A stretch of DNA of 64,000 bases from SAR116 cluster bacterium AG-325-I21 (GTDB taxonomy: Bacteria; Pseudomonadota; Alphaproteobacteria; Puniceispirillales; Puniceispirillaceae), in assembly GCA_003282865.1 (NCBI GenBank), contig QBYK01000003.1, forward strand, positions 1-64,000, given 5' to 3'. This document shows, piece by piece, positions 44,274 to 51,835 of this stretch (position 1 is its first letter; every line of letters begins with the position of its first letter). The translations under genes and the position numbers were made by a program. The notes under the pieces are model-generated. The model made no database searches. It saw nothing but the letters and a program-made list of their open reading frames with translations, and was not told the DNA's origin.

Positions 44274-45557
44274 ATGCCGTTTAAAAAGATAATATCTGAT
44301 GGATTTTCTGCGGCACTCGCGGCTGGGATCCCTGATCAAATTACCAAAGACGCTTTCCTTCAACTTGATCAACCGCCGAGCCATGTTATCGCACTGGGCA
44401 AAGCTGCCGGAGCAATGGCTGATGCGGTGCGTAATTGTGGGTATGATGGTCCTGGGATTGTCATCACAACTGATGAAAACCATCGCTATATCGATGGTTT
44501 CAATTGTTTCGCCAGTGCTCACCCGGTTCCTGATAAACGTGGGCTAGAAGCTACTAATGCTGTTGAAACGCTTGTATCTGGACTTGGTGAGACCGATCAT
44601 TTGCTGCTGCTTATCAGCGGTGGTGGTTCAGCATTATTACCAGCGCCAGCAAGTGGTATTTCCCTCAGTCAAAAAATAGCCTTGAATGACGTGTTGCTCG
44701 CCAGCGGACTTGATATCCATGCGATGAATACTGTACGGCGACTGTTTTCAAGATTAAAAGGTGGACAGTTGGCTCGGTTGGCGGCTCCGGCCCGCATAAC
44801 CCAATTTTTGTTATCAGATGTACCGGGTAATGCACCGGAGTCGATTGCGAGTGGCCTCGCCGTCGCTGATCCGGTGCCGCTCGATGATGCGCTTGCGCTA
44901 ATCCGTACCCAAAAGATTGATCGACTGGATTTTGTAATGCCACATTTGGAGTCCATTATATTTAATGATGTGGCGGGTCCGGTGCGGCCGGGTGATCCGG
45001 TTCTTGATCGGGTCACAACGCGAATTTTAGCAAGTAATGCCCAATGCCGGGAGGCGGCTGCCAGTTATGTCAAGTCCGTCATGCCGGAGCTTAAGCACCT
45101 TGATGTGCCTGAACTCGATGGTGAAGCAACAGAAATGGCCCGCCGCCTTGCAGCACTGGTAATTGAACAGCATAATCAAAATGAAAATCCAGCTAGGCCA
45201 TTTGGTTTTGTTACTGGCGGCGAGACGACTGTTACGCTTGAAATGTCTAATTCTGGCAAAGGGGGGCGCTCACAAGAATTGGCACTTGCTTTTGCGCTAT
45301 TAATGCGGGATGCCGGTTTGGGAGCTCCACAACGGTGGGTAATACTTGCGGCAGGAACTGATGGTCGTGATGGACCGACAGATGCTGCTGGCGGACTTCT
45401 TACATCAGAGCAATATTTTGACCGGGACGCCGCTAGCGCCGCTCTTTTAGAGCATGCCAGTTATGATTACCTTCGGACTTATGATCAATTGCTAACAACT
45501 GGTGCAACCGGTACCAATCTTGCTGATCTAGTTTTGGTAATTGCTCAATCTATATGA
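44274..45557 (+). CDS. glycerate 2-kinase (GckA/TtuD, DUF4147 family)
   Basis: 427 aa. The two-domain glycerate kinase type 2 is evident: ALGKAAGAMADAV at the start, LLLISGGGSALLPAP, MNTVRRLFSRLKGGQLA, SDVPGNAPESIASG, and FGFVTGGETTVTL with GRSQELALA in the C-terminal domain. It phosphorylates D-glycerate to 2-phosphoglycerate. It lies directly behind the hydroxyacid dehydrogenase, so both act in one glyoxylate/hydroxypyruvate pathway. The 396 bp downstream (45558-45953) contain no gene. Confidence 0.93.
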   Translation: MPFKKIISDGFSAALAAGIPDQITKDAFLQLDQPPSHVIALGKAAGAMADAVRNCGYDGPGIVITTDENHRYIDGFNCFASAHPVPDKRGLEATNAVETLVSGLGETDHLLLLISGGGSALLPAPASGISLSQKIALNDVLLASGLDIHAMNTVRRLFSRLKGGQLARLAAPARITQFLLSDVPGNAPESIASGLAVADPVPLDDALALIRTQKIDRLDFVMPHLESIIFNDVAGPVRPGDPVLDRVTTRILASNAQCREAAASYVKSVMPELKHLDVPELDGEATEMARRLAALVIEQHNQNENPARPFGFVTGGETTVTLEMSNSGKGGRSQELALAFALLMRDAGLGAPQRWVILAAGTDGRDGPTDAAGGLLTSEQYFDRDAASAALLEHASYDYLRTYDQLLTTGATGTNLADLVLVIAQSI

Positions 45558-45846
45558 TATTATTAAAAAACATACGTAAAACGGTTTACTTTTGATACAA
45601 TATTACAAGAGGCGCCGGGTAAAATCAAACCCCTGACCGACCCAGCTTTGCGATGCAGAATTGCGAATTAAACGAACTCTCCCAAGCCGTTTTCATCCAA
45701 CAGAACTCCACATCGTAAAGACTTAGAATCAGTTGTTCTTTTAACGCGTTGTTCTTTCAAAGCATTGTTTTTTCATAGTAACGGATATGCGCAGGTGTGT
45801 ACTGTAGCATGTTCTTAAAGAAAGGAAAAAAGTAAAAATTTAAAAA

Positions 45847-45863
45847 TTGTAAATTATTTACAA
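45847..45863. promoter_or_regulatory. perfect inverted repeat upstream of the ScfR-type regulator
   Basis: TTGTAAA-TTA-TTTACAA is a 17-bp palindrome with perfect 7-bp arms about 90 bp before the regulator start, with a TTGACT sequence shortly downstream. It could be an operator, possibly for autoregulation; AT-rich palindromes can also occur by chance in this region. Confidence 0.35.
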
Positions 45864-45953
45864 CTTTTGTTAATTGAGTAATCTTATATTTGACTTGAGT
45901 CGATTTTTTTATTTAAGCACGGGACCTTTTAAGGGCAGTGATAGGAAAATAGG

Positions 45954-46568
45954 ATGCAGGAAAAAATTCTTGTTGGACATAAACTACGTCGGTTTCGGAA
46001 GACGATTGGGTTATCACAAACCGCAATGGCAGATGCGCTAGAGATTAGCCCCTCGTATTTAAACCTCTTAGAACATAATCAACGTCCGCTTACCGTCGGT
46101 TTGTTGTTTCGCCTTGGAAATAGTTTTGACATTGATCTTAAGGACTTTGCTGAGGATGATGCGGCAAGCCTATCAACAGGAATGTCGGAGATTTTTGCTG
46201 ATCCATTGTTGGCTGATGAACAAGTGCCACGACGCGAGATACAAGATATGATCACTGCCGCCCCGGGAGCGGCACGCGGGCTCATCACGTTATTTCAAGC
46301 GTACCGCAAGGTGCGGGACGAACTGGAAGCTACCGCAGGTGATGGTGTTAGTATGCAGATGAGCAATCCAATTGAAAAGGTTCGCACAACCCTGCAAAAA
46401 GCCAATAACTATTTTGCGGTTCTGGAGGATGCTGCTGATGAGTTGCGCAGCGCAGCCAAAATTGTACCGGTTAACGATTTTGGCCTGACGGGCGATAATA
46501 CGCTTATAAGTTTAGCCGCTTATGTAACTGAAACGCTCGGTCTTCGAGTACGTATAATGCCTGTTTAG
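45954..46568 (+). CDS. ScfR-type XRE regulator, N-terminal half (ends at in-frame TAG)
   Basis: 204 aa. Residues ~7-65 form an XRE helix-turn-helix (KLRRFRKTIGLSQTAMADAL, SPSYLNLLEHNQRPLT). The rest matches the middle of the ~470-aa ScfR/PrpC-type regulators of alphaproteobacteria (short-chain fatty-acid metabolism regulators). The frame stops at TAG (46566-46568) with MPV, and the following codon GTT then ATG begin the remaining half in exactly the same frame. So one gene is interrupted by a single stop. The HTH part could still be made as a truncated protein. Sequencing error, nonsense mutation or readthrough are the options. Confidence 0.8.
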   Translation: MQEKILVGHKLRRFRKTIGLSQTAMADALEISPSYLNLLEHNQRPLTVGLLFRLGNSFDIDLKDFAEDDAASLSTGMSEIFADPLLADEQVPRREIQDMITAAPGAARGLITLFQAYRKVRDELEATAGDGVSMQMSNPIEKVRTTLQKANNYFAVLEDAADELRSAAKIVPVNDFGLTGDNTLISLAAYVTETLGLRVRIMPV

Positions 46569-46571
46569 GTT

Positions 46572-47405
46572 ATGCAAAATCAGCTTCGACGCTATGATCT
46601 GCATCGTCGCGAAATATTAATCAGTGAGGCGCTGCTTGGCTCGCAAAGGCAATTTCATCTTTTGATCCAAATAGCTTTGCTTAGCCAACATACGGCGCTG
46701 GACAAAATTTGTGAAGATTATGCAGCGCACGATTTACAAACAAAATCATTGTTAAAAATCACTCTTGCCGGCTATTTTGCTGGCGCGGTAATGATGCCAT
46801 ATTCGGCATTTTTGGATTCCGCCAAGAGTCTAAAATATGATCTTGATTTATTAGGACGCCGGTTTGGCTGTAGCTTTGAACAAGTGTGCCATCGCTTAAC
46901 AACATTGAATGCGCCAAATATGCGCGGCATTCCCTTTTTTTTCATTCGTGTTGATGATGCAGGTAATATTTCCAAACGCCTTGCTGCCGCCGGAATGCAA
47001 TTCGCAACAAATGTTGGAGCCTGTTCAAAATGGACCATGCATAAGGCATTTCGTACGCCGGAAAAAATACTTACACAAGCTGCAGAACTGCCGAATGGTC
47101 AAAAATATTTTATGCTGGCGCGTACTGCTCCACCTTTGTGGTCACCCAGCTTGGCGCAGTCCCCTGAGTTTGCAGTAACACTCGGCTGCGAGTTGCACCA
47201 TGCGCGAGACATGATTTATGCTGATCAAATCGACGTTTCCAAAACTGCCCGGTTGGATGCAATTGGCGTGGGCTGCTCGGTCTGTGAGCGGATGGATTGC
47301 ACGCAACGTGCGCACCCACCAATTGGACATGAATTGCGTTTTGACGGTCCTACGCGCCGCATCGGGTTATACGATCTTGGAAACAAGGTAAATATCAATA
47401 AATAA
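46572..47405 (+). CDS. ScfR-type XRE regulator, C-terminal half (same frame after TAG)
   Basis: 277 aa continuing in frame after the TAG. It starts with the conserved LRRYDLHRREILISEAL and has the IrrE-like/DUF2083 part: RFGCSFEQVCHRLTTLNAPNMRGIPFFFIRVDDAGNISKR, and the Cys cluster GVGCSVCERMDCTQRAHPP. The reading frame is intact to its natural end, so decay, if any, is recent. The AGG just before the ATG is too close to be a good ribosome binding site, though translational coupling is possible. Confidence 0.8.
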   Translation: MQNQLRRYDLHRREILISEALLGSQRQFHLLIQIALLSQHTALDKICEDYAAHDLQTKSLLKITLAGYFAGAVMMPYSAFLDSAKSLKYDLDLLGRRFGCSFEQVCHRLTTLNAPNMRGIPFFFIRVDDAGNISKRLAAAGMQFATNVGACSKWTMHKAFRTPEKILTQAAELPNGQKYFMLARTAPPLWSPSLAQSPEFAVTLGCELHHARDMIYADQIDVSKTARLDAIGVGCSVCERMDCTQRAHPPIGHELRFDGPTRRIGLYDLGNKVNINK

Positions 47406-47630
47406 GTGATGTTGTGGGATTAGTATATCAGGTCACGATGGGGAGTGTTGGGTTTGTATTTGTCGATCATGGATAATCATATTTTGTAAATGACATATGA
47501 TATTTATTTGCAATGCCTTTTGCACTGGATTTTTTGCCAGGCGAGTTTAAAAAGAATTTATGATCTGCTACCTTGTGCTGTCGTTGAAATTCATCTTTAG
47601 TTTAACGTCATCAGCGTCAAACTCTCGATA

Positions 47631-49055
47631 ATGTGCAAAAGTGGTAACGGGCCACTAGTGCAAAATAACAAACAATTTGATCGTAGATTTAATAAAAATG
47701 ACGGGAGGTTATCCATCTACGGATTAACGCCAAAAGTTGAAACGGCGATTGTTGACGCGGTGCAGAAAAGCGCTGTACAGCGTGTGCGTACATTAATGGC
47801 ACCACTACATCCCGCTGATCAGGCTGATTTGCTAGAACGGATGCCCTCTGAGATTGCGGGATCACTAATTGGATTTCTTGACGATCATCTCAATGCGGAA
47901 ACTCTTACTTACTTAAACGGAAATACGCGTGGACAAATTGTAAAAGTGTTGGGAGCAAAAGCGTTAGCGCGTCACTTGCACAAATTGTCCACTGACGATG
48001 CAATTGATATTGTTGAGAAACTGCAGAAGAATGCTCTGACTGATGTTCTCGCAGCTCTGTCCAACGAAAAACGAGTGCTTGTTGAAGAAAGTCTGTCTTT
48101 TCCTAAAGACTCAGCAGGCCGCCTTATGCAGCGTGAAATAATCACAGTGCCATCATTCTGGACTGTTGGCCAGGCCATTGATTTTTTGCGGAGTGGTGAG
48201 ATAAAAACCCTAGATTTCTACCTGATTTTTGTAGTTGACCCGGCGCGAAAACCTCTCGGTGAGGTGCCGCTAAGCAAACTGCTTTGTACCCAAAGGCATT
48301 GCCGTATTCCGGAAATCATGGAGAGTGATTTCCGTTTGATTCCCGTAAATATGGACCAAGAGGAAGTGGCAGTTCTATTCCGGCGTTACGGCATGGTCAG
48401 TGCGGGGGTAGTGGATTTGCGTAACCGCCTTGTTGGAATGATTAAAATTGACGACGTGATTGATGTGATTGATGAGGAAGCGGAAGAAGATTTGATGGCT
48501 CTTGCCGGTGTTGGCGGGGCAAGCCTGCGCTCAAGCATCACTGAAACAATGAAGGGGCGCACTGCATGGCTGCTGGTGAATTTAGTTACAGCTATTTTGG
48601 CATCCGTCGTGATCGGCGTGTTTGACGGCACTATAGAGCAGCTTGTCGCGCTAGCCGTGCTGATGCCGATTGTGGCATCTATGGGCGGGAATGCGGGTAC
48701 CCAAACTATAGCGGTTGCGGTAAGGGCCATAGCTTTGCGTCAGCTTGACACAGCTTCAACACGCAATTTTATTTTTCGTGAGTTTCTGGTTGCATTGTTG
48801 AATGGGCTGGTATTTGCAGGTCTCGCTGGCCTTGTTTCTTTGTTTTGGTTTAGCGATCCTAAAATTGCCTTAATAATGGCTGTCGCCATGTTTGCAAATT
48901 TACTTATAGCGGGGCTTAGTGGCACATTGGTACCAGTGGGATTACTACGGTCCGGTGTTGATCCGGCGGTGGCATCAAGCGTCTTTGTAACGACCATAAC
49001 TGATGTTGTCGGCTTCTCCGTGTTTCTTGGTCTTGCGGCGCTGTATTTGATGTAA
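47631..49055 (+). CDS. mgtE: magnesium transporter MgtE
   Basis: 474 aa. The cytoplasmic N-domain (LMAPLHPADQADLLERMP) and two CBS motifs (around residues 150-270, with DSAGRLMQ and the VGMIKIDDVIDVIDEEAEED end) precede five membrane helices with MPIVASMGGNAGTQTIAVAVRAIAL, the conserved pore signature. It takes up Mg2+ with gating by the CBS domain. The start is uncertain; a GTG at 47658 is also possible. Confidence 0.95.
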   Translation: MCKSGNGPLVQNNKQFDRRFNKNDGRLSIYGLTPKVETAIVDAVQKSAVQRVRTLMAPLHPADQADLLERMPSEIAGSLIGFLDDHLNAETLTYLNGNTRGQIVKVLGAKALARHLHKLSTDDAIDIVEKLQKNALTDVLAALSNEKRVLVEESLSFPKDSAGRLMQREIITVPSFWTVGQAIDFLRSGEIKTLDFYLIFVVDPARKPLGEVPLSKLLCTQRHCRIPEIMESDFRLIPVNMDQEEVAVLFRRYGMVSAGVVDLRNRLVGMIKIDDVIDVIDEEAEEDLMALAGVGGASLRSSITETMKGRTAWLLVNLVTAILASVVIGVFDGTIEQLVALAVLMPIVASMGGNAGTQTIAVAVRAIALRQLDTASTRNFIFREFLVALLNGLVFAGLAGLVSLFWFSDPKIALIMAVAMFANLLIAGLSGTLVPVGLLRSGVDPAVASSVFVTTITDVVGFSVFLGLAALYLM

Positions 49056-49156
49056 ATTGAGTTTTGCTTTGAACAATGCCGAACGACACCTAGATCAAGA
49101 TATAGTTAAAATAACAATTGCATTATGCGCTGCAACTTATTGAGGTATGATGATTT

Positions 49157-49570
49157 ATGACGGTTCATCTTAAAAAATTATCGGTTGGTTCTGCGTCGAT
49201 TAACAGTTTGCGTGGCTTCCAGGCCCAGCGCCTTGCCAATGGTGGCAGGTTGGTCCATATCACGCGCAACCGACCCCGCCGTGCTGAGGAGTTGCTCGAT
49301 GGTGGTTCTATATATTGGATCATTAAAGGTGTGATGACAGCACGCCAAGACATCCTTGATTTTATTGAGGCCCAGCGTGCAGATGGAAGTCCAGCTTGTG
49401 GAATTGTTCTATCGCCTAAAATTGTAACCGTTGCGCCAACGCGGATGCGTATTTTTCAAGGCTGGCGCTATCTCGAGGTAGCGGACGCTCCGATTGATAT
49501 TGGGATAGATAGCGATGAAAGTATGCCGGGCGAATTAATAGCAGAATTACGTGAGCTTGGCATTTTTTAG
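49157..49570 (+). CDS. DUF1489 family protein
   Basis: 137 aa. The start VHLKKLSVGSASINSL, the block HITRNRPRRAEELLDGGSIYWIIKGVMTARQDIL and RIFQGWRYLEVADAPIDI fit the alphaproteobacterial DUF1489 family. Its function is unknown. It lies between mgtE and the thermonuclease gene, convergent to the latter. Confidence 0.9.
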   Translation: MTVHLKKLSVGSASINSLRGFQAQRLANGGRLVHITRNRPRRAEELLDGGSIYWIIKGVMTARQDILDFIEAQRADGSPACGIVLSPKIVTVAPTRMRIFQGWRYLEVADAPIDIGIDSDESMPGELIAELRELGIF

Positions 49571-49641
49571 AAATTTTCTGACTTATACTCTCGGTTCAAA
49601 AATGATTGCTGATATTAGCAGCTTTACTCATGTCTCGAAAT

Positions 49642-50193
49642 CTACTTAGTACGCCGCCATGCCCATGGTTTTGTAAATGATCCACCCCATATTCCTACTT
49701 TATTCATTTTGGCAACGTTTTCATCCTCGCTGTAGAATGCGGAATATTGGCGGTAGGCTACCGCCAGCCCTTCCCTAACAAGTGCGGCTGCAACATCTGT
49801 TTCCCCGGCATAGCAGCGCATCACAAGTCGAGAATAGCGGTCCACATCCATCAGATCGCAGCTAATTTGGGGTACAGAATCGACCAATTTTTTTAACGCT
49901 TTCTGTGCCGCGATCCCGCAATCCCATTTCCTACCATCTACGTTGTTGCATTTCTGTTTTTTTTCCGGGGCATCTACACCAAAAAGACGAATCTTCAGCT
50001 TACCGCTCCGTAATGAGTCGCCATCGGTTATTTGAGTGATTTGAATACTGCCAGAAATCGAAAACGGTGCCTTTCTATCGTTAGCTGATGACGTTTCCAA
50101 ATGGAAGATTGTAGACAACCCGATTACAAATATCGTTGCAACTTTGCTGAGTAGTAAGAACTTGCATTTCAAAAGCTGTAAAAACTGTTTCAT
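49642..50193 (-). CDS. thermonuclease (SNase) family protein
   Basis: 183 aa with an N-terminal signal segment (LLLSKVATIFVIGLSTIF). SNase motifs are ITQITDGDSLRSGKLKIRLFGVDAPEKKQ, with the catalytic Asp and Arg, and DVDRYSRLVMRCY. The family cleaves nucleic acids with Ca2+; extracytoplasmic location is inferred from the signal. Confidence 0.9.
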   Translation of the reverse strand: MKQFLQLLKCKFLLLSKVATIFVIGLSTIFHLETSSANDRKAPFSISGSIQITQITDGDSLRSGKLKIRLFGVDAPEKKQKCNNVDGRKWDCGIAAQKALKKLVDSVPQISCDLMDVDRYSRLVMRCYAGETDVAAALVREGLAVAYRQYSAFYSEDENVAKMNKVGIWGGSFTKPWAWRRTK

Positions 50194-50307
50194 AGAAAAA
50201 CGTTACTATTATTGTCATTGAAATCAATGCTAAATTTTTCCTCGTGTAAGTTTTCTATGTGAATTAAAAAAGGGAATTGGACTAAATGAGATAACTGGAG
50301 AGGTATT

Positions 50308-50328
50308 AAAAAGCTGCGATTAAGCAGC
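50308..50328 (-). terminator. intrinsic terminator after the YcaD-like MFS gene
   Basis: Read on the minus strand: GCTGC-TTAATC-GCAGC followed by TTTTT, about 18 bp beyond the MFS stop codon. Short stem but well-formed. Confidence 0.75.
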
Positions 50329-50345
50329 GTTCATAACCGACCCAC

Positions 50346-51638
50346 TTAATTGACGTAGGGGTTGTCTTTAAATGGGTCATTATCGTCGGCAGCCTGGTCC
50401 TGATCCATTACCCATTCCACCTCTGGGCTAAGATTTACCGCAACACCAGTTGCCGTATCTGGGATCGCAACAAATGCACCTTGAGCCACAGCTGGAACGG
50501 CGTTTCGGACGTTCATACGATAAATAATGAACCCTGATAAAGTAAAGAGAACAAACGCTATCGTTGGCATAAATGCCTTGGGATCAATGAGGTCAATAAC
50601 AAATGCCCCTAAGGGTGACCCCACCACTGCTCCTGCGCCGTTTACCATAAGCAAACCAGATGACATGGCCACCATTTGACTTGGAGTGAGGAAGTCGTTT
50701 GCATGCGCAATAAATAGAGAGTAAAGCGAAAAGATTAAACCACCAAAAATTAGCATTAAGACCAGCAATGTGAAAAAGCTATCAGGACCAAAAAGACCTG
50801 CAATACTGGCAGTTAAACCAGCAATAATTGCTGAAACAAGAATAACAGCACGCCGATCAAATTTATCAGAGAGCCTCCCGATTGGATATTGAAATACGAG
50901 TGTGCCAAGTGTGATTGCAGTAATGAAATAACCAATTTGAGTGTTGTTTAGACCGATTAAATTCCCATAAACGGCACCCATCCCAAAAATCATGGAAATA
51001 ATTACGCCGATGAGGGTCATGCCAAGGACCGATAGGGGTGAAACTAAAATTAATCGTCGAAAACTAATTCGCTCTGGAGCATTATAATTGGGTGCGGAGC
51101 TTGCTGTAATTAAGATTGGCACAACGGCAATTGAAATCATGACGGAGGCCAATAGAAATAGACCTGTGCCACCCTCCTGGCCTAACGAAACCATTATCTG
51201 GCCCGCCCCCATACCTCCCATATTTGTAATTGTGTAGATTGATAGAAGTTGACCACGGTTCTCATTGGTGGCCTTTTCATTCAGCCAGCTCTCACAAACA
51301 ATATACATACCTGCAAAACTAAAGCCGCTAGCAAATCTCATGGCTGCCCAGGCAGAGGGGTTCAGAAAAACCATATGTATCAGAACTGTTGCGGATGCGA
51401 TTGCTGCCATCGCACCGAACACACGCACATGTCCAACATTTGCTAAAATATTTGGTACAATTATTGAACCGATAAAAATCCCAGCAAACCAACCTGACAT
51501 CACAATACTTGTTGCAAAATTGCTGAATCCAACCTCAGGGGCGCGTGTTCCTAGCAAGACGACTTGCAAGCCGCTACCAGCACTAATAAGGAATAGGCCA
51601 AAAAAAAGGGTCCAGGTTGATATGATAGCCCTCAGCAT
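50346..51638 (-). CDS. YcaD-like MFS transporter
   Basis: 430 aa with twelve hydrophobic segments. TLFFGLFLISAGSGLQVVLLGTRAPEVGFS, MSGWFAGIFIGS, CESWLNEKATNENRGQLLSIY and the second-half loop YPIGRLSDKFDRR are typical of the YcaD/YfcJ-like group. The last ~45 residues are a hydrophilic acidic tail. Substrate unknown. A terminator lies directly downstream. Confidence 0.88.
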   Translation of the reverse strand: MLRAIISTWTLFFGLFLISAGSGLQVVLLGTRAPEVGFSNFATSIVMSGWFAGIFIGSIIVPNILANVGHVRVFGAMAAIASATVLIHMVFLNPSAWAAMRFASGFSFAGMYIVCESWLNEKATNENRGQLLSIYTITNMGGMGAGQIMVSLGQEGGTGLFLLASVMISIAVVPILITASSAPNYNAPERISFRRLILVSPLSVLGMTLIGVIISMIFGMGAVYGNLIGLNNTQIGYFITAITLGTLVFQYPIGRLSDKFDRRAVILVSAIIAGLTASIAGLFGPDSFFTLLVLMLIFGGLIFSLYSLFIAHANDFLTPSQMVAMSSGLLMVNGAGAVVGSPLGAFVIDLIDPKAFMPTIAFVLFTLSGFIIYRMNVRNAVPAVAQGAFVAIPDTATGVAVNLSPEVEWVMDQDQAADDNDPFKDNPYVN

Positions 51639-51835
51639 AACGCCTGCCTCTAATGTGGAACATATCGATTTAACAATGTCGTCGTGTGCGGGGCGCTCCC
51701 CGGTATCATTGACAAGGTTGCACGCTATTAAGCTCAGACAATTTCTGTTTGCTTCTTAGATCTGGCAGGAGCTTTTAGTCTGTTCCAAAAACGTTGCTGC
51801 CTCGTCGTTTTAACAACATTATTATTGATTTAGAC

